Below, piece after piece: positions 15,277 through 24,883 of a stretch of 64,000 nt of DNA. The first letter of the stretch is position 1. Each line of letters starts with the position of its first letter. The stretch lies in contig CAWAND010000010.1 in the NCBI GenBank assembly GCA_963783335.1, positions 1,798,001 through 1,862,000 of the forward strand, in the 5' to 3' direction. The notes under the pieces are model-generated. The model saw nothing but the letters and a program-made list of their open reading frames with translations. It did no database searches and was not told where the DNA came from. This DNA is from CAWAND01 sp963783335. Lineage in GTDB: Bacteria > Chloroflexota > Anaerolineae > Anaerolineales > E44-bin32. A program made the position numbers and the translations under genes.

Positions 15277-18262
15277 AACTGCGAGAATGGGGCCGGGGAA
15301 GGATTTGGGCCCAGCCAGTGTCGGAACCGGTGCCGAGGACATCTTCGATGATGGACGCCCTGGAGGCAGATGCGCCTTCATCCCAACGGGCGGCGAATTC
15401 ACCCTCACCCAGTTGTTCTTTCAACTCGGCCAATCCGGCTTCGTAGGCCGGCTGATCGATGGGATCGATAACGGAATGAATGCTCTGGCGCAGGGTGTGC
15501 GCGGCCCCAAACAGGCGGACAGCTTGTCCGGGGTCTCCGTCCCCAGCAGCCACCTCGGCCAGCTTCTCAAGGCACCATGCTGTGCCACCTTTGTCCCCGA
15601 TCTCCCTTCGCAGGCTCAGGCTGCGCTTGAGCCTTTGGCGTGCCTGCTCGGTATCGTTCTGCAAGAGATGGGCCCAACCCAGCGAGCCCAGGGTGGCTGC
15701 CATCCCCCACTTGTCGCCCAGGCCTTCCCTGACCTCGAGGCTTCTTCCTAATCTATCAAGTGCCGGCTCCAACTTGCCCTGGCGAAGATAAACCTCGCCC
15801 AGTCCGGAGAGGGTGAAGCCAATTCCAGGCTGGCTGCCTGCGTCTTCATAAAGGTCCAGCGCCTCAAGCAAATACTGTTCGGCAGTCAGGTAGTCGCCGG
15901 TTCGCATGGCCGCCCAGGCAAGGTTCATGTCGGCGTTGGCGACCCCGACCGGATGTTCTGCCTGACGATAGAGCGATTTGGCCCGCTCGAATCTCTCCGG
16001 AGCCGAATCGTAATCGCCGCCTTCAGTGTCCACATTGCCCATGCCCTCGAGCGCTTCAGCGGTCTGAATGGGATCTTGAAGCTCCTGGGCCAGATCCAGG
16101 CCTAGGGCGAAGAGCCGGCCGGCGTCTTCTAGATTGTTCTGCCTGTAGGCCAGACGGGCAGCCCCGAGCGTGACGGTCGTGCGCAGCGTGAGATCACAGT
16201 CGGGCCCCGTACGTGCCAGGACGGAACATGCGCTAGTATACCCTTCCCGCAGGTAGCCCCTTAGAACCCAGAACGGCGTGATGGCGCCGACCAACCTGAG
16301 CGCCAGATCAAGATCGCGATCTTGATCGACGGCCCAGCGCAGGGCAGCGCGCAGATTGTCATGTTCGAATTCCAACAGGCTGATCCATGACATCGAAGCA
16401 GCGTACTCGAGTTCCGGCGCGCCGCGTTCGACCAGGTCGGCATAGGCATGGGCGTGGCGCGAGCCAATGATGTCGGCCTCATCGCTAGCTTCCAGGGCTT
16501 CCAGGGCGAATTCGCGCAAGGTCTCAAGCATGCCATAGCGAGGCTCGTCGGATTCATCCCGGATGATCAAGCTCTTGTCCAGCAGCGAGGCCAAGCCGTC
16601 GAACAGATCGATCCGGAGATCAGGTTGGCAGACGGCCTCAGCTTGTTCCAGCGTCCAGCCGCGGTTGAAGACCGCCAGTCGGTTGAACAACCGCTGCTCT
16701 CCAGGCGTCAGCAGATCGTAGCTCCACTGGATGGTGGCGCGTAGAGTTTGTTGACGCACCGGAGCGTCCCTCCGGCCGCCGGTGAGAGCACCCAGGCGAG
16801 TCTCAAGCCGCTGGAGCAGCGCCTTTGGTGAGAACGAGTTGACGCGGGCAGCCGCCAGTTCAATGGCCAGCGGGAGCCCCTCCAGTCTTTGGCAAATTTG
16901 GGCCATGTCGGCGGCGTTGCTGGGGCTGATTTGGAAGGCCCGATCCGAGGCGCGCGCCCTGTCTTCGAACAATCGGACGGCCACTATCTGACGCAGGTTT
17001 TCAATATCCAGATCAGTGCTTTCCGGTACCGGTAGGGGCGAAAGGGGATAATCCTGTTCGCCCTGGATCCTGAGGCGTTCCCGACTTGTGACGAACACCT
17101 TCAAGTACCGCGCCGAGGCCAGCAGCTGGCTAACAAGCGGCGAAGCCTCGATCAAGTGTTCAAAGTTGTCGAGTAGGAGCAGCATCCGGCGATCGGAGAG
17201 GTCTTGCTTGAGAGTCTCAAGCGGCGTTTGATCGGCTTGTTCCTTGATCCCCAGGGCAGCGGCAGTCGTGGGCAACACGAGGTCGGGGTCCCGGATGGGG
17301 GACAGGTCGACGAACCAGACGCCGTCCGGAAAGTCGGACAGGACGACGGCCCCGACCTCCAGCGCCAGGCGGGTCTTGCCGATGCCTCCCGGGCCCGTGA
17401 TCGTCGCCAAGCGAACGTCGTCGTTTTCTAGGAGAGCGGTCAACTCTTTGATTTCGGTGCGGCGGCCAAAGAAGGGCGTCGTCGAGGCGGGAAGATTGGT
17501 GGCAGGTTGGGTGGACTGCACCTGGGTTGGTTTGGCGCCAGGTGCCGGTGGGGTGGGCCGTTCGCCGGAGGCCAACTGCCTGTAGAGCCCCTCGGTTTCT
17601 GGGGAGGGCTCAACACCCAAGTCATTCATCAACGCCTCGCGACAGCGCTGATAGGTATTGGCCATGGCCGCGGCGTCGCCAAGTGCGGCGTGGGCTTGCA
17701 TCAGTGCTCGATAGGCGGGCTCAGGTGAACTGCCCAAGGCTATCCATCGCTCCGAATGGGCGACGACCTCATCCCACTTTCCGGCATGGGTCAGGGATTC
17801 GACCAGGGTTTGGATCTTGCGCTGGAAGAGACCCTCAAGCCGATCTCGCTCCAGCGACACCCAGTCTTCGTAGAAGCCCGGCAGAAGATGTCCCTGGTAC
17901 AGGTCAACTGCCTGAATGAGCTGGTCGATTTCCTCAGCCGGCCCTCGGGCCGCCTCGAGTTGCGCCGTGTCGACCCACCAATCGGCATCAGGGTTGAGCT
18001 GCAGCGTGGTCTTGCTTATGTCCAGATAATTGTCCTCGCCAATTGCCTGTCGCAGGCGCCAAAGGGCGTGCCGCAAGTTGGCGAGGGCATTGGATTCGTC
18101 GGAGTCGGGCCACAAGATGCCGGCCAAACGATCACGTGGTTGGGGACTTTTAGCATTCAGGGCCAGGTAGGCGAGAAGTAATTGGACCGGCCGCGAATCG
18201 ATCTCAGCCGGCCTTCCGTCTAGGGTGACTTCAAAATGACCAAGCAGGAAGATCCTGAGCAT
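15275..18262 (-). CDS. SARP/AfsR-type STAND transcriptional regulator with TPRs
   Basis: A 995-aa regulator. Residues 1-240 form a SARP DNA-binding winged helix (LRIFLLGHFEVTLDG, LLLAYLALN) plus a bacterial transcriptional activator domain (ALWRLRQAIG to GVEPSPETEGLYRQL). A P-loop ATPase follows (FFGRRTEIKEL; Walker A GPGGIGKTRLA; Walker B RMLLLLDNFEHL; VTSRERL), and residues about 630-960 are tetratricopeptide repeats. This is the AfsR/GutR STAND layout: ligand or partner sensing by the repeats, ATP-driven oligomerisation, DNA binding. No binding site or target can be named. It faces the tRNA and is divergent from small genes to the right. Confidence 0.9.
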   Translation of the reverse strand: MLRIFLLGHFEVTLDGRPAEIDSRPVQLLLAYLALNAKSPQPRDRLAGILWPDSDESNALANLRHALWRLRQAIGEDNYLDISKTTLQLNPDADWWVDTAQLEAARGPAEEIDQLIQAVDLYQGHLLPGFYEDWVSLERDRLEGLFQRKIQTLVESLTHAGKWDEVVAHSERWIALGSSPEPAYRALMQAHAALGDAAAMANTYQRCREALMNDLGVEPSPETEGLYRQLASGERPTPPAPGAKPTQVQSTQPATNLPASTTPFFGRRTEIKELTALLENDDVRLATITGPGGIGKTRLALEVGAVVLSDFPDGVWFVDLSPIRDPDLVLPTTAAALGIKEQADQTPLETLKQDLSDRRMLLLLDNFEHLIEASPLVSQLLASARYLKVFVTSRERLRIQGEQDYPLSPLPVPESTDLDIENLRQIVAVRLFEDRARASDRAFQISPSNAADMAQICQRLEGLPLAIELAAARVNSFSPKALLQRLETRLGALTGGRRDAPVRQQTLRATIQWSYDLLTPGEQRLFNRLAVFNRGWTLEQAEAVCQPDLRIDLFDGLASLLDKSLIIRDESDEPRYGMLETLREFALEALEASDEADIIGSRHAHAYADLVERGAPELEYAASMSWISLLEFEHDNLRAALRWAVDQDRDLDLALRLVGAITPFWVLRGYLREGYTSACSVLARTGPDCDLTLRTTVTLGAARLAYRQNNLEDAGRLFALGLDLAQELQDPIQTAEALEGMGNVDTEGGDYDSAPERFERAKSLYRQAEHPVGVANADMNLAWAAMRTGDYLTAEQYLLEALDLYEDAGSQPGIGFTLSGLGEVYLRQGKLEPALDRLGRSLEVREGLGDKWGMAATLGSLGWAHLLQNDTEQARQRLKRSLSLRREIGDKGGTAWCLEKLAEVAAGDGDPGQAVRLFGAAHTLRQSIHSVIDPIDQPAYEAGLAELKEQLGEGEFAARWDEGASASRASIIEDVLGTGSDTGWAQILPRPHSRS

Positions 18263-18460
18263 ATCAGCTTGGATTCCACAGGCGGCGGTTGCTGGGCGGG
18301 AGACGACGGGGAGATGGGGGGCCAGCAGGTCGAGTATAGCATCCTCCAGTCAGGCCGTGGCGGCGGAACACGGTCAGCCCACGCGGCGAACAACGCTGGG
18401 CTCACGCTAGGTGACTAGGCTTGAGTTGAAAGGGTCACAATTGCTGATAGGAGGCGGAGG

Positions 18461-18736
18461 ATGTTTGTGTCTACGGCTGGTAAGACGATGTGTGCCATCA
18501 TCGACCATGGCAAGGCCGAGGGTGATTCGGGGCTGCAGGCCCTTGAGCGGGATGGACTGTGGGTAACCCGCCGTAGGGGCCAACGGATGCAGGTCCTAAC
18601 AGGCAGTGCGTGGGTCACGTTTTCTGGGACCGATTTTGTGCTGCGCAAGGGCGACAGGCTGGAGTTGGTGCCCGGAAGCGACCCAGCCTTGGTCTCGGCA
18701 GTGGGTGCGGGACTGACCATATTGGAGCTGCAGTAG
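18461..18736 (+). CDS. DUF2917-like small protein
   Basis: A 91-aa protein. The second half LWVTRRRGQRMQVLTGSAWVTFSGTDFVLRKGDRLEL resembles the DUF2917 fold, a small beta barrel with a WVT..G motif and a downstream KGD loop. The function is unknown. A good ribosome site (AGGAGGCGGAGG) precedes the ATG. A second very small gene follows, after which there is a strong terminator. Confidence 0.6.
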   Translation: MFVSTAGKTMCAIIDHGKAEGDSGLQALERDGLWVTRRRGQRMQVLTGSAWVTFSGTDFVLRKGDRLELVPGSDPALVSAVGAGLTILELQ

Positions 18737-18858
18737 GGGGATTTGCGAGATTCTGGTCGCCAAAGCATGTCGAAAATCGAGCAGATTGACCGTTAATCCC
18801 ATAAAACATGCCCGATAAACGTTGCAAAGACTCTGGAAACACACCTCACAGCTAAAGT

Positions 18859-19089
18859 ATGGACAAGAAAGACAAACCGAGCGGACAAAGGTTACAGGAG
18901 GCTGAAATGTTCCCCAACCCGTATGTGGCACAGAAACTGGCCGAGACGAAAATCGCTGATGCCCACCGGCAGGCTGAGAAGCAAAGGCTGCTGGCTTCGC
19001 TGCCCAGACAGCATTCCCCACGGAATTTCAACTGGACCATGGCAGCCGTCGTGGCCAGCGCAGTGGCTTTGATCCTGATTTCGTTCTGA
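18859..19089 (+). CDS. Small tail-anchored protein, unknown function
   Basis: A 76-aa protein: a charged, coiled-coil-like first half (PYVAQKLAETKIADAHRQAEKQRLLASL) and one hydrophobic segment at the very end (WTMAAVVASAVALILISF). This suggests a tail-anchored membrane peptide. An internal ATG at 18907 with AGGAGG upstream is an alternative start. No family recognised. Confidence 0.55.
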   Translation: MDKKDKPSGQRLQEAEMFPNPYVAQKLAETKIADAHRQAEKQRLLASLPRQHSPRNFNWTMAAVVASAVALILISF

Positions 19090-19112
19090 TTTGGCCCCAT
19101 GCACCACGTCGA

Positions 19113-19143
19113 AGGAGCCGGGTTTGCCCGGCTCCTGGCGTTT
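19113..19143 (+). terminator. Strong hairpin terminator
   Basis: AGGAGCCGGG (19113-19122) pairs perfectly with CCCGGCTCCT (19127-19136) around TTTG, followed by GGCGTTT. It ends the two small genes; the gene that converges from the right stops at 19180. Confidence 0.7.
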
Positions 19144-19179
19144 AAGGGGTGATTTGTCAGTTCGCGAATCCCAGGAAGG

Positions 19180-19578
19180 TCAACTGTCCGTTGGATGTGG
19201 GCCGAAATACTCGTCGGCTTGCGCCTGCAGGAGCACAAAGAACGCGTAGATGCCCAGCGCCGTGCCGATCGGGAATGCCGCCAATCCCAAGATTCCGATC
19301 ACGAGGGCCAGGGTGCGCGCCCAGCGGCGCCGCCGGAGCAGGCCCACACCGGCGATCAGCCCCGGCAGAGCGAACAATGCAAACAGCGCCAGAGCCAGAC
19401 CACCCACCAAGGTGAGGATCCGATACGCGACGAGGTCTTGCACGGCGATCCCGATCCCCCAGAACAGCGCCAAGGCCACAAGACCGGTGATCAGGAGCGC
19501 CCCATTGGCGACGACGTACAACCATCCGAGGACCGGAACATGCAGCCGAAGTGAGTTAGTGTCGAGGGTGTTCATCAT
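19180..19578 (-). CDS. Small four-helix membrane protein
   Basis: A 132-aa protein with four hydrophobic segments (about 18-45, 52-78, 85-100, 100-120) separated by a basic loop LRRRRWARTLA. This type is common as a hypothetical protein in Anaerolineae; no function is known. The start is preceded by GGGAGTCTGGAGTG on its strand. A CRP/FNR-like box lies in the gap shared with the divergent kinase gene. Confidence 0.65.
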   Translation of the reverse strand: MMNTLDTNSLRLHVPVLGWLYVVANGALLITGLVALALFWGIGIAVQDLVAYRILTLVGGLALALFALFALPGLIAGVGLLRRRRWARTLALVIGILGLAAFPIGTALGIYAFFVLLQAQADEYFGPHPTDS

Positions 19579-19640
19579 TCACTCCAGACTCCCAGGGTGA
19601 CTATCGCTCCAACAATACCCGTAGGGCAGACTGGCCCATA

Positions 19641-19654
19641 GTGATAGAAATCAC
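19641..19654. promoter_or_regulatory. CRP/FNR-like box
   Basis: GTGA at 19641-19644 and TCAC at 19651-19654 are separated by 6 bases (TAGAAA), with ACAAT following, close to the TGTGA-N6-TCACA consensus. It lies between a divergent membrane-protein gene and a kinase gene. A fully matching box exists at 24866. Confidence 0.45.
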
Positions 19655-19795
19655 AATCGACGGCTGGTCGAGTGGCCAGGGCATGGAGGCGCGCCGAGAA
19701 GTGTGCTATCTTTCGTGCCTGCTAGAGATGCGCTATGCTCAAGGGATGAATTTGAGCCGTCGAACGGAGAAAGCCTGGGGCGGAGGAAGATAATC

Positions 19796-21691
19796 ATGGC
19801 CATTGGGCCGGGCGTGAAGATCGGGCAGTATCTGGTTGAGAAGAAGATCGGCGAGGGCGGGATGGGTGCTGTCTTCCTGGCCGAGCAGCCTTCGATTCAC
19901 CGTCGGGTCGTGCTGAAAGTGCTTTCCACCGGCTTGGCAGGCGATCGTGAGATGCTTGAGCGGTTCAAACGCGAGGTAGATATCATTGCCCAGCTCGAAC
20001 ACCCCCATATCCTCCCGGTCTACGATTTTGGCGTGGTCGAAGGCGACCCCTACATTGTGATGCGCTACATGGGAGGCGGCTCCCTCCACGACCTGCTCAA
20101 GGCGCGCAGCTTGGGCCGGGATGAGCTGTTGGCCATCCTTGACCATGTGGCCGAGGCGCTGGATTACGCGCACGAGCGCGACATCATCCACCGTGATCTC
20201 AAACCAGGCAATGTTTTATTGGACGATTCGCACAACGGCTATCTGGCCGATTTTGGTCTGGCCAAGACCATGGAAGGCTCCAGAGATCTGACCAAGACCG
20301 GAAGCGTGCTGGGCACGCCGGCCTACATGTCTCCGGAGCAGGCGCGCGGTGAGCATCTGGATGCCCGCAGCGACATCTACTCCTTCGCCATCATGGCCTT
20401 TGAAGCGCTCTCCGGGGCCAAGCCGTTCGAAGCCAAAACGCCGATGGAGTTCATCCGAAAACATCTGAGCGAGCCACCCCGGTCCATTCGGACGCTGGCG
20501 CGTGATCTTCCTCCCGAAGTGGATGGGGCGATGAATAGGGCCCTTGCCAAAGACCCCAACGCGCGGCCGGCCAAGGCCACGACCTTCATGCGTGAGCTTC
20601 GAGATTCGCTGGCAGGCCGCGCCGCTCCGGCTGGGACAGCGCCGGCAGTTGCTCCTGGACCGGCAGCCGCCTCAGCTGCATCGGCCCAGGCATTGAGCCG
20701 CCCGTCGCGCCGCCGCTGGGCCCTGCCGGCACTGGCGCTGGGGATTGCGGGCATAGGGGTGGTGGCGGTGGGAGTGATCGCAGGCATCATCTATTTCGCC
20801 CGCGGCCCCTTGTCGGGGCCAAGGGTTCACTCCTATCCGGTGGGGGATTCGCCCCGCGCCATCCTTCCGCTGAACGGCGCCGTCTGGGTCACCAATGGGT
20901 TCGACAACACGCTGGTTGAGCTTCAGGCGCAGGGCTGTCAGGAGTCCAATGATCCCTGTGGAAAGGCGCTGGGAACGTATCCGGTGGATGATCTGCCGGT
21001 GGGGTTGACCGATTTGAACGGCAGCCTCTGGCTGGCCGGAGCTCTGCATCAATCCCTCACTCCGTTTGACCCCTCTGCCCACACGCTGGGAGATTCTATT
21101 CAACTTCCCAACGTGCCCAGTTCGGTCATGGCGGCGGATGGCAGCCTGTGGGTGCTGAGCGACATTGGCGGGACTTTGGTGCAGGTTGACCCCTTGCAAG
21201 GTGTGATGGGGCAGTACAAGGTGGGCGAAGGAGTCCAATCGCTGGTCCAGGTGGGCGACGCGCTTTGGGTGGCGAACAGCAAGGCCAATTCGGTGCTGCG
21301 CATCGATCCGGCGACAGGAGCCGTCTCCAGCACGGTGGCCATGGAAGGCGGCCCGACCGGCCTGGCGTTCGACGGGGCGTTGCTGTGGGTCTCGCTGGCG
21401 GACGCCAACCAAGTCGTGGCCATGGATGTGGGGAATGGAGCGGTTCTGACCAGCATTCCGGTGGACGGCCATCCGGTGGCGCTCGCCTTCGACGGCAAGT
21501 CCTTGTGGGTTGTCACACAGCGAAGCAACCAACTGCTGCGGATTTCGGTCGACACGGGCCAAGTTGCCCAGACAATGTCGGTTCCCGGTGGGCCTTATGC
21601 GGTGACTTCGGTGACATGCGGCGACAACTGCGTTGATGTTTGGGTTGTGGGCGAAGCCGGGGACAGCGTCAGCCGGGTGAGGGTTCAATAG
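19796..21691 (+). CDS. PknB-type Ser/Thr kinase with extracytoplasmic beta-propeller
   Basis: A 631-aa membrane kinase. The catalytic domain fills residues 8-270: glycine loop GEGGMGAVFLAE, invariant lysine in RRVVLKVL, catalytic HRDLKPGN, metal-binding DFG (ADFGLAK), and GTPAYMSPEQ. A proline/alanine linker and one transmembrane helix (about 315-340) lead to an outside domain of repeated blades with GxxxWVTN or SLWVxS patterns, as in YVTN/NHL-like propellers. It probably senses a surface ligand. ATG at 19796 is chosen for GGAGGAAG at 19782-19789. A second kinase starts 3 bases after the stop, so they are co-transcribed. Confidence 0.9.
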   Translation: MAIGPGVKIGQYLVEKKIGEGGMGAVFLAEQPSIHRRVVLKVLSTGLAGDREMLERFKREVDIIAQLEHPHILPVYDFGVVEGDPYIVMRYMGGGSLHDLLKARSLGRDELLAILDHVAEALDYAHERDIIHRDLKPGNVLLDDSHNGYLADFGLAKTMEGSRDLTKTGSVLGTPAYMSPEQARGEHLDARSDIYSFAIMAFEALSGAKPFEAKTPMEFIRKHLSEPPRSIRTLARDLPPEVDGAMNRALAKDPNARPAKATTFMRELRDSLAGRAAPAGTAPAVAPGPAAASAASAQALSRPSRRRWALPALALGIAGIGVVAVGVIAGIIYFARGPLSGPRVHSYPVGDSPRAILPLNGAVWVTNGFDNTLVELQAQGCQESNDPCGKALGTYPVDDLPVGLTDLNGSLWLAGALHQSLTPFDPSAHTLGDSIQLPNVPSSVMAADGSLWVLSDIGGTLVQVDPLQGVMGQYKVGEGVQSLVQVGDALWVANSKANSVLRIDPATGAVSSTVAMEGGPTGLAFDGALLWVSLADANQVVAMDVGNGAVLTSIPVDGHPVALAFDGKSLWVVTQRSNQLLRISVDTGQVAQTMSVPGGPYAVTSVTCGDNCVDVWVVGEAGDSVSRVRVQ

Positions 21692-21694
21692 CCG

Positions 21695-23290
21695 ATGTCC
21701 GACGACAATCCAACACTGCGCCAGGAAGCGCTGCCGGAGATCCCCGGCTACCGCGTGGTTGGGCGGGCTGGCCGCGGAGGGATGGGGGCGGTCTACCGCG
21801 CCCAACAGACCTCAACCAACCGAACCGTGGCGCTCAAGCTGCTCGGCCGGCCAGGCGAGGCCCGGCAAGCGGATCTGGCCCAGTTTCGGGGCGAGGCGGA
21901 GGTGGTGGCCCGCCTGGAGCACCCGCGCATCGTGCCCCTGTACGACTATGGCGAAGTTGGAGGGGTGCCCTACTTGGCGATGCGATATCTTTCCGGCGGC
22001 ACCATCGCCGATCGCTTGGAGGCGGGGCAGATCTCGAACAGCCAGGCGCTGACCTGGCTTCGAGCGATGGCTGAGGCGATCGACTTTGCCCACACCCGAG
22101 GGCTGATCCACCGCGATATCAAGCCCAGCAACATGCTGCTCGACCAATCCGGGACCGCCTATCTGGGAGATTTCGGAATCGCCGGTGCATTGAAAGAAGC
22201 TGGCGAAGGTCTTCCCACCGGCAGCGCTGCATACATGTCGCCGGAGCAGGGGCAAGGCAAGCCGGCCGGACCGAGTTCGGACATCTACGCTTTGGCGGTC
22301 ACGGCCTTCGAGCTGCTGACCGGGCACAAGCCCTATACCAGTGAAACGGCGCTGGGCACGATTGTGCGCCACATCGAGGACCCGATCCCTTCGGCAGTTG
22401 CGCTGAATCCCAAGCTCCCGGCCGCCGTCGATCGGGCCCTGGCGCACGGCATGGCCAAGCAGCCGGAGGCCCGGCCAGAGACAGCAGCGGTGTTCGTCGA
22501 CGAATTCGCCTGGGCCCTGGCGCAGCCTTCGGAACCGCCGACGGAGGCGGCGCGACCCAGGCGCCGACTATCCCCTTGGGTTTGGGTGATCGGATTGGGA
22601 GCATTGGGTGTGGGAGTTCTGCTCATTCTGGGGGCAGGCGTGGCAGGATACGCCATCCTTTCCAGACCTCTGACGGCCACGCCGACCTCCACCCGGCCGG
22701 CGACGCCAGTTGTGGAAGCGACGTCGGTTCCCACCCTGGAAGGCCTGCCGCTTTCGGATAACTTCTCCGACCCAAGCAGCGGTTTCTCTCAGCTTCAAGA
22801 TGCCGATGGCAGCGTGGCGTACGCGGATGGGCAGCTTCTTTTCACGGTTGATCGAACGAGTGTGGAATACGTGTCGGCCTCGGGGCGGGTCGGTCAGGCC
22901 GACGTCTCGCTCAGCGTTTCGTTCGAACAGATCCGGGGCCCGGCCGAGACGGAGATTGGAGCAGCATGCCGTTGGGGTTCGGAGGGTGAGGACTACACGG
23001 CAGCCGCCGTGAGCGCCTCCGGCAGCTACCGCTTCTGGCAGGTTCGCAACGGCACGACGACCACGTTGTTGGATTGGACCGCGTCAGACCTTCTCCAGGG
23101 CGTGGACCAGGGTCAACACACGTTGGGACTGGAGTGCAGAGGCTCCGAGGTCATCTTGACCTTTGACAACCGGCACATCGGCCAGGCCGTGGACCCAGAT
23201 CCGGTGCCAGGGGATATCGGCCTGCTGGCCGGATTGGCCGGTAGCCCGCCGCTCGAAGTCGCCTTCGACGACCTTCAAGTCACAAATTGA
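21695..23290 (+). CDS. PknB-type Ser/Thr kinase with C-terminal concanavalin-like domain
   Basis: A 531-aa kinase. GRGGMGAVYRAQ, VALKLL, HRDIKPSNMLL, GDFGIAG and AYMSPEQ give a complete catalytic domain at about 15-270. A transmembrane helix (about 295-325) is followed by a Thr/Pro-rich stretch and an outside domain (DNFSDPSSGFSQ onward) with the look of a jelly-roll laminin-G/DUF1080-like fold. It sits directly after the propeller kinase and ends at a strong terminator, so the two likely form a sensing pair with different ligands. Confidence 0.88.
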   Translation: MSDDNPTLRQEALPEIPGYRVVGRAGRGGMGAVYRAQQTSTNRTVALKLLGRPGEARQADLAQFRGEAEVVARLEHPRIVPLYDYGEVGGVPYLAMRYLSGGTIADRLEAGQISNSQALTWLRAMAEAIDFAHTRGLIHRDIKPSNMLLDQSGTAYLGDFGIAGALKEAGEGLPTGSAAYMSPEQGQGKPAGPSSDIYALAVTAFELLTGHKPYTSETALGTIVRHIEDPIPSAVALNPKLPAAVDRALAHGMAKQPEARPETAAVFVDEFAWALAQPSEPPTEAARPRRRLSPWVWVIGLGALGVGVLLILGAGVAGYAILSRPLTATPTSTRPATPVVEATSVPTLEGLPLSDNFSDPSSGFSQLQDADGSVAYADGQLLFTVDRTSVEYVSASGRVGQADVSLSVSFEQIRGPAETEIGAACRWGSEGEDYTAAAVSASGSYRFWQVRNGTTTTLLDWTASDLLQGVDQGQHTLGLECRGSEVILTFDNRHIGQAVDPDPVPGDIGLLAGLAGSPPLEVAFDDLQVTN

Positions 23291-23296
23291 TCAAGA

Positions 23297-23327
23297 AAGG
23301 CCGGAGGGATGTTCCCTCCGGCCTTTT
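23297..23327. terminator. Bidirectional terminator
   Basis: A 13-bp perfect stem: AAGGCCGGAGGGA at 23297-23309 and its complement at 23313-23325 around TGT, with A-rich and T-rich flanks. It separates the kinase operon from the converging VWA gene. Confidence 0.85.
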
Positions 23328-23353
23328 GGATTCGGGGCAAAAACAGGCCGCCG

Positions 23354-24724
23354 TCAGGGGATATTGTAGCTCTGAAGGTCGAGCACCGCGCTCTCCCCGG
23401 CGCCGGACGATTCAATCCGCACGACGCCGACTCCTTTGGCGTACCAAATGGTGCTGGTGAAGTCGGTGTTGAAATCGGTCAATCCGGTCATGCTCAGCGT
23501 TCCGCTGGAAGTCACCGGAACGACGTCGAAGGTGCCGAGATCGGTGGTCAGACTCTGAGGCGAGCCGGCCTGATGCGATTCTGAGGTCTGCATGCCATAC
23601 GAGCCGCTGAAGCCGGGCACATCGATACCCAGGCCCATGGTGTAGCTGCTGTTCCATGAGGCGCCGGAGGTCAGCATGGAAGTCGAGGGCAGCGTGACGC
23701 CGCTGGTCGAGACCAATTTGAGGTCAATTCCACCCGGAATACCTGCCCCTGCCAGCCCGCTCATCTCCGTGTAGAGAATGCCGCTCGGCGAGCACTGCCA
23801 TTCAGTGGAGAACGAGCCATCCGAGAAGTCGATAGAGATCGTGGCGGAGGCGCTTTGCTGGTTGCCAGAGACTGAGTCCACCTGCCAGGTGAAGGGAACC
23901 GGGCCGCCATAACTCCAGCTGGCGCCGGGCCGCAGCGGAAAGTAGGGATGGTCGCAGGCGGTTTTGCCAGTGGCCTGGCCGCCTGATTGAGCCGTGGCAT
24001 CGACTTCAGCCTGGATGGCGGTCAGGACTTTCCGAAGCCCGGCTTCATCTTCGGCCGTTTGCAGGCTGGCCCCGGGGATGGCGCCGACCTGTGTCTTCAG
24101 CGCATCCGCCTCATCGGCCGGCACCTGGTACCCAACCACGTAGGTTTTCAAGTCGATTCCGGCTCGGTCCGCCTCTTGGGCGATGAGCTCACCGGCCTGA
24201 GGATTGCAGGCGTCGGCCCCGCCGGTCACCACCACCAACGAATGGGGCCCCCCCGTGGCGGCCAGGTCCTTGATGGCAGCGATCGTCGCCTCGGCCAGGG
24301 CGGCATCGGAGTTGGCGCCGACGGTCACGTCGCCGAGCTGGTTGGCGATCTGGTCCTGGTTGGACTGGGCGAAGGGCACGATAAGCTGCGTGTCCTGACA
24401 GGGCTGAGGCAAGGCACCGTTGCCGAAGACCCGCAGCCCGGAGGTGAGATCGGGGTTGGCGGGGCGCACGATTTCGGCCATCACGCCGCGGGCGACCTCA
24501 ATCCGGCTGCTGCCTTGGGTAGCCAGAGCCATCCGGGGGGAAGAATCCAGGATGTACTCCACCGTCGGCTGATCGGCCGACGCTCGGTTTCCCTTCAGGT
24601 AAAAGTAGCCGCCCACCGCAGCCGCGATGGCACAAGTCAGCAGGAGCAGCAAGACGCAGCCACCGGCGGCCCACCATATCCACGACCTTTTGCGTGCCGG
24701 ACGCTGTGCATTCGTGGTTGCCAT
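23354..24724 (-). CDS. Membrane-anchored VWA-domain protein
   Basis: A 456-aa protein. A basic start (RPARKRSWIWWAAGG) and one helix at about 17-42 anchor it with the rest outside. Residues about 53-235 resemble a von Willebrand factor A domain: VEYILDSSPRM at the MIDAS strand, ARGVMAEIV, and SLVVVTGGADAC. The MIDAS triad is DSSPR instead of DxSxS, so metal binding may be altered. After about residue 255 a beta-rich domain of unknown type follows. The protein may bind surface polymers or partners. It faces the two kinases and may be part of their module, but this is only a neighbourhood guess. Confidence 0.75.
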   Translation of the reverse strand: MATTNAQRPARKRSWIWWAAGGCVLLLLLTCAIAAAVGGYFYLKGNRASADQPTVEYILDSSPRMALATQGSSRIEVARGVMAEIVRPANPDLTSGLRVFGNGALPQPCQDTQLIVPFAQSNQDQIANQLGDVTVGANSDAALAEATIAAIKDLAATGGPHSLVVVTGGADACNPQAGELIAQEADRAGIDLKTYVVGYQVPADEADALKTQVGAIPGASLQTAEDEAGLRKVLTAIQAEVDATAQSGGQATGKTACDHPYFPLRPGASWSYGGPVPFTWQVDSVSGNQQSASATISIDFSDGSFSTEWQCSPSGILYTEMSGLAGAGIPGGIDLKLVSTSGVTLPSTSMLTSGASWNSSYTMGLGIDVPGFSGSYGMQTSESHQAGSPQSLTTDLGTFDVVPVTSSGTLSMTGLTDFNTDFTSTIWYAKGVGVVRIESSGAGESAVLDLQSYNIP

Positions 24725-24865
24725 AGGTCACCCTCATGTTGAAGTTGATTGTGTGAGAACTCGGCCTGAGACATCGAGGATACACAGAATGGCGTGGGTG
24801 GCAAGGGCCAACTTAGTTGGCGAGCAGCTGCTGTGTTCGAAATGGGGCAAGTGCGGGGCGGGTTA

Positions 24866-24883
24866 TTGTGAAAACTGTCACAA
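24866..24883. promoter_or_regulatory. CRP/FNR-like box, perfect match
   Basis: TTGTGA (24866-24871), six bases, TCACAA (24878-24883): an exact TGTGA-N6-TCACA palindrome extended by one base pair. It lies in the 320-base gap between the divergent VWA and DinB-like genes and could control either. The rest of that gap shows nothing else I can name. Confidence 0.6.

Noticed and set aside
19703..19795. Upstream start of the first kinase
   Set aside because: GGAGGAAG stands before the ATG at 19796, and kinase homology begins right after it.
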